A stretch of 23,202 bases of DNA from Silene noctiflora (GCA_009801015.1 VHZZ01030809.1:1-23202); one strand, 5' to 3'. Shown: positions 1-9,158, counted from the first letter of the stretch. The notes: generated by a model from the letters alone, not told the origin. Numbers and translations are program-made.

Positions 1-207
1 CTTAGTTTCACATACGTGTCCGTGGTAGAATGGAAAGGTCTAGCTTTTGTCTTACCAAACTCATCAATCACATCTAGCTTCTTAGTGATCAATTTNTAAT
101 CCAAACCCCACTTTACCTAAATCCTCTATCTTCCAGTTTTTGGAACCAGAGGCCAAGTTAGAACTGTTTAAGCAGAAGTAATCTCTTTGCTCGAGTGCGT
201 TAGTGAT
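1..207 (-). pseudogene. Unidentified coding-like fragment, cut by window edge, frame broken at ambiguous base
   Basis: On the minus strand a frame is open from 207 (just after a TGA at 208-210) to the ambiguous base at 96. A second minus frame is open from about 116 to the window edge. The first half ends with residues KIEDLGKVGFGL and the second includes KLDVIDEFGKTKARPFHSTT. Deleting the N at 96 puts both halves in one frame of about 68 codons. The composition is protein-like, mixing acidic, basic, Gly and hydrophobic residues without long Lys or Phe runs. No ATG start is seen and the frame runs off the edge, so this is a partial or decayed gene at best. I do not recognise the family. A plus-strand frame (codons from base 1 to about 96) is also open, so strand choice is inference. 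Confidence 0.3.
96..96. other. Ambiguous base (N)
   Basis: One of two ambiguous bases in the window. It lies beside short T and A runs, where homopolymer-length errors are common, and exactly where the minus-strand frame of the 1-207 fragment shifts. Confidence 0.95.
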
Positions 208-1690
208 TCATGCAGCAGATGAAAAAGAAGCAAGGTCGCCTAAGAATGAGAAGTCAAGAGATAGGAAAGTAAATGCCTTTATCTTGAAACGAAGCACATG
301 CGCGGGGTTCTCCTCTTATTGAGCTGGCTTGAATTCCAACTAGATTGTATAAAACTACTAGCCCCGATTTCAACTATTTAAAATTCGCATCTCGTCGGGC
401 AACCTATATTCCAAAGCCTATCACTAAAAAGGGGTTTGTATGACTCTACGGCCCGTTATAATTATAATGTGTAAGATCTTTCAAAACCCATATATCTTCT
501 TATAATAGGAGAGGCCTTATGTCTAAACAGTTAGGCGAGCTTTAAATAACTTATACCTAAGGACGATATCCCTCTCTTCCGGATACTGCTTCTTATTTGT
601 TTTACTTTTTTTCGAGTCATTATGCGTTTTTCTCCCCCCTATCAGCCTAAGAAGCGTGTGAGCTGCTCCCAGCGACTTATGATCCCGTGCCAAAGATGAC
701 GACGGTATGGTCGATAAGATAGAAATCCTCTCAAAATTTTTAGGTTCTCAAGCTGCTTTATAGAGAATAGTATAAAAAGGATATTCTCCGGATACAGATA
801 GATAACCGAATAAAGTTGCTATACATAAACTGCTGCCTTGTTGCTGTAAACTGCTTCATTTACTTGTCCGCGCTTCTATTGTATAATATTGTATAAAGGG
901 CTAATGAGGGGCCAACTTATAGTTATAGTTAGTATAGTCTAGGCCTTGGATTGGGCAGTAAGTACTGGAATTGGAGTGCTTTCCTTGTAATACCAGGCTA
1001 GTAGCATATCCTTGTGTTGTAACGATATCATAGTAAGTTACTAGAGCAGGAGCGCCTCTATCTGGTCTTTTAGATCTGTATGAGCATTTTGACCTCTATA
1101 CTATCTATTATGAATTATATTATATAAGTTCTTTGTTCGAATAAGGGGAACCGGGCTTGCTTTCCTACCCCCCAAAAATGAATAAGGTACCCGGGAGAGA
1201 ACGACGTGAAGGAATTGTGAATAATCAATAAGCCTATTTCAACGAATAATACTAAAGAAATAACTTAAGTTATCAGTTCAGTCTACTTACTATACTTTCT
1301 TTGTGCTCTTTCAATGGCTTCAAATACCACTCTGTAACTTGAAATTCTCGAAACCCTAAGATAAGATAGGATAGAGTAAGAGCTCTGACCTAAAGATGAG
1401 ATGTCGACCCGAACCCTCTACTTTCGCCCTTCCCTTATAATACGCTACGTTACTTGTATGTGAGTTTTACCATAAGAATGAAACGGCATGTCTTCGCCAA
1501 CGGAACCCCCGTAACATCCTACTCTATACGGACAGCTCCTTAAGTTGCATATGCTCCACTATTTGCTACAAGTATTCCACCCTTTTAGAACTAGAAGGCG
1601 CTACGAAACTTCACTAGACAAGAGTCAATGACAGACTTGCCGCCCGCCCTTCTATATGTAATCACAAGGATTGCAACCCGCGTATAATTA
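208..1690. other. Intergenic, no gene seen
   Basis: All six frames are interrupted often and I see no RNA gene. Small structures only: a 12-base palindrome TTATAATTATAA at 456-467, and an 8-base direct repeat ATTGTATA at 878-885 and 888-895. A short plus-strand frame around 200-310 (residues such as ADEKEARSPKNEK) reflects a purine-rich run and is not convincing as a gene. Confidence 0.6.
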
Positions 1691-2642
1691 AAAGGTGTTT
1701 TCTTTATTCCAATTGCTCTTAGCCCTAACAAGTTTTACTAGTAAACTCCCATTATGGGATAGTGAAGAAAAAAGGGCCCCCATGCTTGAAAGTTTACATT
1801 TTAATAGGTACATAGCTCAGGAAGATCAAAAGAAAGTCGCTTTGATCAGAACCTTCTACTATTGCTCGGATCGAAACGAACAAGCGGAATCCTTGAGATA
1901 CGTAAGGGTGCGCATAGGCTGCTAGAGTGAAACACGATCTATACCTTAAAAGAAAGAGTGCTCCTAAAATAAGAGAAAAAGAAAAGAAGATGACTAATGC
2001 ATTTCGGATAACCAAGAAATGAAAGATTGAACGCACTACTACTGAGACGAGAATCCAGAATAAGCTAAGATATCACAGTATAGATAAAAAAAAGTACATT
2101 ATAGGGACTACTAGCATCGAGAATCCTATAACAATAAGGCGAGCCCCCTATTAAAGAATAATTCATAAAGAAGGCGGTATCTCCCTCTTCAAATTCAAAG
2201 AAAACACATTTGATAGAAGCCGGGGCCTGTACACGCCTGAAGGTAAAGACTGGACAGGACGCATCTAGACAAGATTTTTTCTAGCCAAACAAAGGGGCAG
2301 TTGAGGCTTAATATGGGAGGATCAGAAGGATACGCCCCTTTTCCAGAGGCAGAGAAGGGATGGCGCGAGGATTCCCCACCTGCTTAGCTCATCTGGGACT
2401 AGCACTCACTGGGAAGGAAGGATATGGAGTCGTTCATTCCTTACGCATTAAAGAAGATAAAGATAAGGGAGGTGGCGAAAGGTGACTGTGTGCTGTTATA
2501 GGAAAGGATTCCTTCATCAGTAGTCAGCTGAAGTTATCACGCAGCTTCAAATCACGGGCGGATACCTTTTGCTTGGGTAGCTTGGTGATTCGGAGAAAAA
2601 AACTTGAATATAGAGAAAGGAGGAGCATAAAATGTTTTTTGA
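1691..2642. other. Intergenic with GTG-only frames, no gene supported
   Basis: A 76-codon plus frame (1695-1925) and an 80-codon minus frame (1794-2036) overlap antisense. Both start only with GTG and have chance-level length. The minus frame is hydrophobic at its start (VIFFSFSLILGALFLL). Near 2620-2634 a purine-rich AAAGGAGGAG lies just upstream of an ATG at 2632, but that ATG opens only 7 codons, so the resemblance to a ribosome-binding site is taken as accidental. Confidence 0.5.
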
Positions 2643-2822
2643 GCCATTTATGTAATTGAGAGTCTGTTCTGGGTCTTTGGGTGGCGTATTTTCTTTGAAT
2701 TTGAAGAGGGTAGGAGTCTGATAGTAAGGATCCGGGAAATCTTGGTCAACCTCACTAACTATATCGAGCAGAATCGTAGGATTTCACCAAATAAAGAACT
2801 AGAATCCTCGCTCATAGAATAG
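2643..2822 (+). other. 59-codon coding-like frame without ATG
   Basis: The frame is open directly after a TGA at 2640-2642 and ends at TAG 2820-2822. It encodes an aromatic, hydrophobic first part (YVIESLFWVFGWRIFFEF) followed by a mixed polar part (VNLTNYIEQNRRISPNKEL). There is no ATG in the frame. The residue mix looks more protein-like than its neighbours, but 59 codons is well within chance, so it is either random or a small relic of a gene I do not recognise. Confidence 0.15.
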
Positions 2823-3411
2823 GAAATTAAAGTGGGAGACTGAGCCTTAAATCGAGGGGACTTCCGGGGACTTCCGAACTTTCCTCTGACCCCTAAAGAA
2901 ATGGACATAACCCTTCCCTTATAGGATAAGGACCCCTTGACTTGAGCTAGAAGACATTGTAGGCTTTTCCAAGGGAAGCCCCCGCCTATATTATCATCAG
3001 CTCTCTTTCGTTAAGGGTTCTTTTGTTAAGGCGCTTTTTCGTCATCACATTGCATTTTTCATAGAAAGCCTTAGATCCGATAGGACATTCCGGATAAGAG
3101 AAGAAAGAGACTGCCTCAGACTAAAGCTAGCGGATACCCTAGGAGTATAGCCACAGTTCACAAAACGGAGTCTCAGCTTGCATTTTTCATCTTTGCAGCC
3201 GGGCTCTCAATCTGAATTCCCAGAATTGAAGTGAGATCGACCGAGCCTTAATAAGATAGGTATTACGTTTGGAAATGTAATGTAGGGGAACGAGATTGAT
3301 CGGAAACATACCTTTAAATAAATCTAGTAAGCAAGCTTCGCTCTACACTTCAAATCTTGATAACGAATCCTGGCTAAGATAAGAAGCAAGATAAAGAAAA
3401 AGGGTCTTCTT
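2823..3411. other. Intergenic, no gene seen
   Basis: No frame of note and no RNA signature. A 13-base direct repeat TTGCATTTTTCAT occurs at 3050-3062 and 3178-3190, the second after an unrelated spacer, so it may be a short recombination trace or chance. Confidence 0.55.
2856..2876. repeat. Two-copy tandem repeat, 10-base period
   Basis: The unit GGGGACTTCC occurs twice back to back, the second copy followed by G as the first is. This probably arose by a small slippage duplication. Confidence 0.8.
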
Positions 3412-3634
3412 TTGGGTATCCGGGCACGTTGCCCGATCATAAAAAATGCAACGGCGCACAATTCAAGGCTCAAGGATAACGTCTGTGCTAACACACTCGT
3501 TTCATTCTTTCCTTTCGCCCGTTCCATGGATTTCCTACATGGTCAAGTTTATCGTCCTTATCATGACGTTTTTGCCTATGTCACCACCCAAAAACCCGCT
3601 TTCTTTAAAAAGTGGTGTTCGATGTGACCAGTAA
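3412..3634. other. Segment open in two plus frames and one minus frame
   Basis: Two plus-strand frames (3412-3627 from TTG; 3446-3634 from ATG, 62 codons) and one minus-strand frame (3324-3527 from ATG, 67 codons) are open together. No frame shows a family I recognise. The minus frame is Lys/Arg-rich with a hydrophobic stretch (FFFILLLILA). The second plus frame has a hydrophobic centre (ISYMVKFIVLIMTFL). Several simultaneously open frames point to locally stop-poor sequence more than to one real gene. Confidence 0.3.
3421..3435. repeat. Short GC-rich hairpin
   Basis: A 6-base-pair perfect stem (CGGGCA with TGCCCG) encloses a 3-base loop. No U-run follows on either strand, so it does not look like an intrinsic terminator. 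Confidence 0.6.
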
Positions 3635-4032
3635 TAACTCATCCATCTACTACTAACTCTGCTTTATCCGAAAGAGTCCTTCGAGTGGGACGCTTTTGTC
3701 TACTTCATCGAGTATAACATGGGCTGCCCTGAGAAAAATAAGGCATGAACAGTTACAGATGCGGAAACGATTGCATAGGCTCGAGATCATTCCTATCTAT
3801 ACAAAGGTTCTCTTAACTACTATCTAAGTTCTTATCACGCGGATAGCTATTTTAGTGTTAAAACGTTGTGTACTCGTATATTACTTAGTCGACTTCCTAC
3901 TCTCCTATCTAGTAATAGTACGATATGGAATGGACCCATTGACTCCATTAGCGGGATAAAGGTTTGCTAACTTAACTTACCCAATCCGTCGAGGACAAAT
4001 AACTAGTTACATTCTGAGGCGATTGCTCCATA

Positions 4033-4061
4033 CCCCGTATTATAGTATATTATACTAGGGG
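4033..4061. repeat. AT-rich hairpin closed by CCCC/GGGG
   Basis: CCCC at 4033-4036 pairs with GGGG at 4058-4061. Inside, GTAT and ATA pair with their complements around an AGT loop, with one mismatch and a two-base bulge (TA at 4056-4057). Compact stem-loops like this are common in plant mitochondrial spacers and can act as transcript 3-prime-end or recombination sites. Here no flanking gene supports a role. Confidence 0.55.
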
Positions 4062-4315
4062 TCATCAGTAAAAGTAAGTGGAAGCATTGTATATATATGA
4101 GCTTCTTGTGGCACACGCATTCCTTTCTCCAGCAGTCTCAAAGGCTCTTCTTTTCTACTATCTTTCTCTTTCTTTGTTAGACTTCACATAAACTATTGAT
4201 ATATGGCAATTTACAGACTATACATTAGGATAAGAAAGGGGAGTGAGTTCTTGAACTGCCAATAGTTTAGCTCCTTAAGATCTTATGTTGATGAATTCGC
4301 ACGAGAATGAAAGCT

Positions 4316-4534
4316 TTAATAAGCAGAATAGAAAAGAGGAATAGGAAAATTAATTGACAGGGCGTAAGAAAAAGAAATCCTTTTAACTAGGATCTTTGGA
4401 AACCAAAAAATGAATCGAAGACTGAGGGATAGCATATCCTTCCCCTGACTCTTGTCACGACTTCTCAAAGGCCTATTCTTAACGCGGACAGTGTTCGGCA
4501 GACAATCGGTGGTAGGCAAAACGGCATGCAACAT
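4316..4534 (-). CDS. Hypothetical 72-codon ORF, doubtful
   Basis: It has an ATG start and encodes a polar, basic first half (VRVKNRPLRSRDKSQGKD) and a hydrophobic second half (FIFWFPKILVKRISFSYAL, then FPIPLFYSAY). The hydrophobic half could be a membrane segment, but AT-rich random sequence often gives this. No family is recognised and no neighbour or promoter supports expression. Confidence 0.1.
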   Translation of the reverse strand: MLHAVLPTTDCLPNTVRVKNRPLRSRDKSQGKDMLSLSLRFIFWFPKILVKRISFSYALSINFPIPLFYSAY

Positions 4535-4731
4535 GACTTGCTAGTCCTTCAGTCTTGGACAAGGGACAGGATCTTTCTGCCTTTCTACCCGCATGCATCA
4601 TCCTCTCCAGTTGAGTGGTCCTGCTAACCTGCTCTATACTTTCGCCCTAACTAAAAACTAAATATAAATAATAGCAGGCGCTGCATATCTCTCGTCTCGC
4701 CCCAAATCTTTGAAAAAAAAAGCAAGAAGAC

Positions 4732-5970
4732 GTGTTGGGATATACTGTATTTGATGGGCTAACCTCTCTACGGCTACCCTTTTTCATCGTCGGCTTCTTT
4801 TCTATTTATATATATAGTATAGGGTGCAATTCAAACAAGCTTTTTTTGAGTTATGAGAAGTCACTAATTGGAAACTACTTCTGTCCTAAGCTCAGGGGTG
4901 CCCGTCTTTTTTCTGCTAAAGAGCTCGCTCCTCACTTGCGCGGCCCATTTCATCTAATCAATAGTACCGGGTCATATTGAATGAAGCTCACTTCCTTCGG
5001 CTAGGCTTGAGTGGTATTTATTTCCCATTAACTAATCACGTATAAAAGGAGGTTCCCATTCCAGCCTTAGGGATAAGATAGAGGTCATCGAGAGGGTAGC
5101 TTTTTTTTCTAGGCTTCGGATTATCTTTCTAAGTAAGTATGAGAAAAATGAGAGATTTGATTGAGATATAAGGAAACGCCTTGTTTAAGAAGTAGATTAC
5201 TTCTCAAGTTAAATGGGCTCACCTTGACAGAGTGAAGCAGGAAGAGAAAGACTGCATCTTCACCAATCGGCTACTATTCTTTCTCTTTTGCATAGCTTCG
5301 AGCCCAACCCACACGACACGAATTGACATTTTTGGGGGAGCTCCCGTGGAGAAAGATCTTAAAGCTAGTAATGCCATCAGTAAAAGGGGGCCCAATTGGT
5401 CATTCGTTTATAGGGTCTTTTAAAATAAAAAAGGTATGAAGAGTGGGACCTGGGATCGGTGGGCAATCAAGAAAATGGATTCGTAAATAATACACCTTTC
5501 CTATTTTAACTTGACTTACTATGAGAAAAAAAGAAAAGAATAAAGATAGTAAGGAAGCTCCAGGTTTGAGTTAGACTTGTTAAGGTGATAGGGGATTCCT
5601 CTCTTACGCCAGCTAGCTTTCTTCTTCAATAGCTATGAGAGGTCTGTGTGAGTCTTATAAGAATCGGGAATAAAGAATAAAGGGGGCCGCGGGCGCGGAT
5701 AGAGGCGACTTGGTCATACAATAGCCACCTCCTTTCCTCTTATTACCAACTATCGCGTAAAATATTAAGAAGAGTTGGCACGATCTTGTCTGACTTTCCA
5801 CTAGGAGGGAGAGAAAGAAGAAAGTCAGAATCTTGAAGTTTGGTTCGATTGCCCCATGGACTGGTCGGCTACATTCCTCACTGACCGCGAACAGGATTCT
5901 CGATCGAGCAAGAGAGCTACTTTCACTAGTATGTCCGCTTATGAGATGACCCGTTAACTCACATAATTAT
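4732..5970. other. Intergenic, GTG-only frames, no gene supported
   Basis: Two plus frames (4732-4980, 82 codons; 5232-5423, 63 codons) begin only with GTG. The first has a hydrophobic segment (LPFFIVGFFSIYIYSI) coming from T-rich sequence. Neither shows a conserved motif. The remainder, including the GC-rich patch GGGGGCCGCGGGCGCGG near 5681-5700, holds no feature I can name. Confidence 0.5.
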
Positions 5971-6483
5971 TTATAGATATTGTATTCGGTGTCCGATTGG
6001 ACTTCTTTCCGTGAACTTATTGATCTGAAACAGGACGGATTGTTTTCGAGAATCACCATATACTAGAATGCGCATAGAAGTCTTCATGGCCCTTCTTTCT
6101 ACCCAAAGGAGTTGGGACAAGCACTCTCGACGAGGTCTACTAAACCACTGGGCATCCTTTCCTGCGTCTTGGGGAGACGAAAGTCCCATATTTGCTTTTT
6201 ATTTAACTTAAACAGTCTTGTTATGACCGGGGTTCTTGAGAAGTCTTCCTCTGGTCTTCATATACATCTGGCCCCTAGCCGAATCTTTTAAACATTTCAA
6301 GAGTCTTCCTACGAGCAGAGATGGAAAGAAAATGTGCCAATGATGCTCGTAGGAAGAATGAAAGCTTTGAATGAAATTCACAATTTGACTTATCAGCAAC
6401 CCGAGCAAAGGAATTTCGAGCAAACCATTCATGGCAAGATTAAAACCTGTAATTAAGTAAGACTCAGGGCTGTTTTGAGACAC
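5971..6483. other. Two adjacent minus-strand frames, unrecognised
   Basis: A minus ATG frame of 72 codons (5971-6189) lies next to a minus GTG frame of 91 codons (6208-6483), separated by 18 bases. The longer one has hydrophobic N-terminal segments (LAMNGLLEIPLLGLLISQIV) and a basic C-terminus. The order on the minus strand is 6483 then 6189, so the hydrophobic frame would come first. The lengths are near what chance gives and no family is recognised. If anything real is here, the GTG start argues for an interrupted relic. Confidence 0.2.
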
Positions 6484-6675
6484 ATTCGCGGTTTAGACGC
6501 GTCGGCGGAAGAATGGAAGACGAGAAAACCAGCATTCTTTTCGTTAAAGAGAAGAATGAAACGGCGCGTAGCAGTTGGTTAGAGATTACCGGACGAATAC
6601 ACTGACTCCTACCTCAGTAGCATTGGGCTGCCAAGCAAGGGTACCGGGGGCAAGCTGAACCCTCTACTAGATTGA
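6457..6675 (+). other. Coding-like frame with one internal TAG
   Basis: The frame is open for 41 codons from 6457, stopped by TAG at 6580-6582, then open again to TGA at 6673-6675. Residues include IRGLDASAEEWKTRKPAFF and a basic run LKRRMKRRVAVG before the stop, and LPDEYTDSYLSSIGLPSKG after it. The composition is protein-like, but the length is at chance level and no family is recognised. Confidence 0.12.
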
Positions 6676-7072
6676 GTAGAATTACAGCAAAGTAGGATTG
6701 ATAGCTGCACTGTCAGACCATGAAAACTTATCAAAGACATAACCGCTCCCGCTGCCCAAAAAGAAAGGTCTAAGACAGAAAGCAAAGTCCAGTTAATCAC
6801 ACCTATAACAGCGTACGAAGAAAAAGCAAGAAGTGGGCAACAACCATAGCTGCTTCTCCAGCCAGTGACTCTAATATCAGTTCGAGGCGTAAGAAAAGCT
6901 TGGACTATTCATTCATTCGTAACTTTGATCTACCCCCCCCCCTTTTAAATGTATTTCAAATAGGCTTGCTGCCAAAGAAGTAGGAGTCCGTCTACTGCTA
7001 TAGATTTTAAGTTTTTCCGTGTATTAGATAAGGGGACCCTTGTAGATACCCATCATCATATGGATCGGCTAA
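6676..7072. other. Intergenic with C10 tract
   Basis: Ten consecutive C residues lie at 6933-6942, flanked by T- and A-rich DNA. A minus GTG frame (6609-6800) with a hydrophobic centre spans the left part and is not supported. Nothing else is seen. Confidence 0.5.
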
Positions 7073-7345
7073 AGCTTCTCCCTTAAGCCAGACAGGATGG
7101 GGGCGCGCCTATCCCGAAGGAAGATTTCACTGTGGCTTTTTTCCTATATCAAGTGCGGGTACCTTGTTTTGGGTTTGTTCTCACTTCAACCAGCGACATC
7201 AGCACCTGTTCCAACTGCAGCCTCCTCGTAAGATCTTCGTCCGTTCCATCTGACGCTTCCTCCTTGGGATCTTACCTGGAATCGTGTTCGGATGCCCCCT
7301 CTGTTTAGGAAAAGCTTGGAAACAAGCCCTCATGAAGGGCGCTAA
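7073..7345 (+). pseudogene. Coding-like frame with a single TAA, possible relic
   Basis: The frame is open from 7073; an ATG at 7097 starts 44 codons ending at TAA 7229-7231, and the same frame is then open for 37 more codons to TAA 7343-7345. The first part is basic then hydrophobic (ARLSRRKISLWLFSYIKCGY, then VLGLFSLQPATSAPVP), and the second is Pro/Arg-rich (LPPWDLTWNRVRMPPLF). The segment is richer in GC than its flanks, which argues for a different origin. Seed-plant C-to-U editing cannot remove a UAA. I do not recognise the protein; a chance frame is quite possible. Confidence 0.2.
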
Positions 7346-7435
7346 AGATTAAAAATATGGTACCCCCCCTTTTGGGATTATATCTCTTTTTTCTGATTCT
7401 GAGAAAAGAAATTTCCCTTGAACTAAGTATCCGGA

Positions 7436-7645
7436 ATGAGATGGTGGGGGGCACTCTTACGGGTTGGGGGGTTTAGTAGCATCCATTCAATTGGAGTTTT
7501 ACAGACTCGCATAAAAATTCTAAGTAGGAAGAAGGGCTGTAGAAAGAGTCTTCTAAAAATAATAATAAGAAAGGCGTTTGGACCCGAGCTCTTGTATTTA
7601 ATTCTTAGGTTAATTCGTAAGTTTCTTCTTTATATATATATATAA
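7436..7645 (+). CDS. Hypothetical 69-codon basic ORF, doubtful
   Basis: It has an ATG start, a Lys/Arg-rich middle (RIKILSRKKGCRKSLLK) and a hydrophobic, basic end (ELLYLILRLIRKFLLYIYI). The final codons are read from a (TA)7 run at 7631-7644. A basic, Leu/Ile-rich product is what purine-rich mitochondrial spacer DNA often gives by chance. No homology is recognised. Confidence 0.12.
   Translation: MRWWGALLRVGGFSSIHSIGVLQTRIKILSRKKGCRKSLLKIIIRKAFGPELLYLILRLIRKFLLYIYI
7631..7644. repeat. (TA)7 simple repeat
   Basis: Seven TA units in a row, followed by ATACAAG. A low-complexity tract with no visible function. Confidence 0.85.
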
Positions 7646-8356
7646 TACAAGATTGACATCCAAGTTTACGAAAGCTCCGAACGAGGTTACTCTTCTCAAA
7701 ACTTGAGCTTGAAGCAGCCCCTAAACCCTTCCCATTAAATCGACGGAAAAGAAAGTCAACCGGACCGGGTTAAGACTATTAAGACTTTTTGGGCTGACCC
7801 TTTCTCTCGCTCGCTAACAAGGTAAAGATATCAAGACAAGGTGCTTTTGTTTAGCGAGTGGAAGTTTAAGTATAAAGCAGGCCTGTTGCTGTTATCGGAC
7901 TTGATGCACATCGATCGCTGACTAACTCTCTGGGCAACATTCTCCGCGCAAGACCACATGGCCGGGATGATTTAAAAGAGGTGCCCCGATCCAGTCTTTT
8001 TACGTAAATGCAATTTCCACATGAATGAAAAGATAGATCCTTCGAAAATACTAATATTAAGATAGCAAGTGCCATCTTTCTGACTAGTCGTGCTAGCCGT
8101 TTAGCAGGTTACCACCTTTTGTTTTAAAGCTAGCCACGATATCTTTAAAACCGGGGAATTGGGTCCCGTCCCAAGCAAACGCATCTTAAGTTTAGAGTTT
8201 CATACAAGAATGCTCTAAGAAAGAAGCGTAGCTTATCTCTTAATCTTTGTATTTTTCGTTAGCCCAAGAAAGTAGCTTAAGCTCAGCAAGGACTTGCGTT
8301 TCGAGCCAACTCAGTGCATTTGAACCTAAAACAGGGAAAAATTTATTCCTTATTAG
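7646..8356. other. Intergenic, one minus ATG frame, no gene supported
   Basis: A 69-codon minus ATG frame (7866-8075) has a hydrophobic start (ALAILILVF) and a later stretch GLARRMLPRELVSDRCASS that looks moderately protein-like. The plus strand opposite also has partial open frames. No family is recognised and the length is at chance level. The rest is featureless. Confidence 0.4.
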
Positions 8357-8422
8357 GCGAGGATCGAAGATGACTCGTTAGAATGGTCGAGAAAGCGAAT
8401 TGCTGAAAAAGAAGTTGCATTC

Positions 8423-8578
8423 ATGAGTGCTCATGGCCTGCCCATAGCAGCTGTACCAGGAGCGTTTGCTTTAAAAAAGTGCTTAAGCAGCAGAATCTTT
8501 CTCTGGAGCTGGGCTTGGGGAATGCTCTTCTTCATTAGTAAAAAACTCCTTGTCAGCATATGCTTCATAGTTTTATGA
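8423..8578 (+). CDS. Hypothetical 51-residue membrane-like peptide
   Basis: The frame is open from 8357 (73 codons to TGA 8576-8578); the first ATG is at 8423. Codons before the ATG encode an acidic-basic stretch (RIEDDSLEWSRKRIAEKEVA). After it come SAHGLPIAAVPGAFALKK and two hydrophobic segments (IFLWSWAWGMLFFI and LLVSICFIVL) separated by SKK, a pattern that could span a membrane. No family is recognised. The coding-like stretch upstream of the ATG suggests that, if real, the original protein began further 5-prime and this is a remnant. Confidence 0.17.
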   Translation: MSAHGLPIAAVPGAFALKKCLSSRIFLWSWAWGMLFFISKKLLVSICFIVL

Positions 8579-8615
8579 ATGGGTCAAATGCAAGGCAAAT
8601 GGGAATCTTAGCCAT

Positions 8616-8819
8616 ATGAGTAAGTTTATTTTTTTGGGGGGTGAAATTCCAATGCACCAGATTGGGATTTCGTGTACCTTGCCCAGACTTTGTTTAAAGT
8701 TTAAAAGTGGTTTAGGATTCCAGATTCCTATGTTTTTTTTTTTTTTTTTTTTTAGGCTTGTAAATCGCATCGCGAGCCATTTCTTTCATACCAAGACTTC
8801 GGGTCGAAGAGACAAATGA
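8616..8819 (+). CDS. Hypothetical ORF read through a T21 tract, doubtful
   Basis: A 67-codon ATG frame whose middle is a run of Phe codons made by the T21 tract at 8733-8753. The opposite strand is also open (8573-8770) and reads the tract as Lys. The frame downstream of the tract depends on its exact length, which is hard to sequence and unstable, so the C-terminus is unreliable. No family is recognised. Confidence 0.07.
   Translation: MSKFIFLGGEIPMHQIGISCTLPRLCLKFKSGLGFQIPMFFFFFFFRLVNRIASHFFHTKTSGRRDK
8733..8753. repeat. T21 homopolymer
   Basis: Twenty-one consecutive T residues, unusually long for plant mitochondrial DNA, where mononucleotide runs are usually much shorter. It could be a slippage expansion, a trace of a poly(A) tail from reverse-transcribed or nuclear-derived DNA, or an assembly artefact. 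Confidence 0.9.
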
Positions 8820-9158
8820 CTCTCCCACTTATTATGCGCCCTCCTCCTTTACTAATGATACAAGGAGGCCCGTCAACTAAAACAGGAGCCCGGTTTAACC
8901 GGGTTTAAGATCCTCTTTTTATTGAACTTTCCGCGCTCATTTGTAGAATTTTATTCAACTTGAAACCCTTCTTTAAACTCATCAAATAAGGTTTTTTCTT
9001 TGTTCTTTTGTTGCCTTTGAAGCCACAAGTCTCGCCGCCCTGGGAGAGAATTAGATTAGAAAGCTCCTTGTAATTAGTTTCATTTCCTCTCAACATCCAG
9101 CAGCGCACATCGTCCCCCGGCAAAACAAAGACGTTCTACCGCTCATATTCTATATGCT
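8820..9158. other. Intergenic with palindrome
   Basis: It contains the inverted repeat at 8889-8903. A 72-codon minus frame (8905-9123) starts only with TTG and is not supported. No other feature. Confidence 0.5.
8889..8903. repeat. Perfect inverted repeat CCCGGTT-T-AACCGGG
   Basis: Seven-base arms around a single T. The flanking GTTTAA at 8903-8908 partly repeats the centre. Possible cruciform or protein site; no gene context. Confidence 0.8.

Larger units (their letters stand above)
3635..4731. other. Intergenic with one chance-level minus ORF
   Basis: Apart from the hairpin at 4033-4061 and the minus ORF at 4316-4534 nothing is seen: frames are short and no tRNA T-arm pattern occurs. Confidence 0.55.

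Noticed and set aside
561-575. AAGGACGATATC read as Lys-Asp-Asp-Ile, checked as a possible polymerase motif of a mitovirus-derived insert
   Set aside because: No Gly precedes the Asp pair, the frame is short, and no other conserved polymerase motif surrounds it.
2620-2640. Shine-Dalgarno-like AAAGGAGGAG before an ATG
   Set aside because: The ATG opens only 7 codons and plant mitochondria do not rely on such sites.
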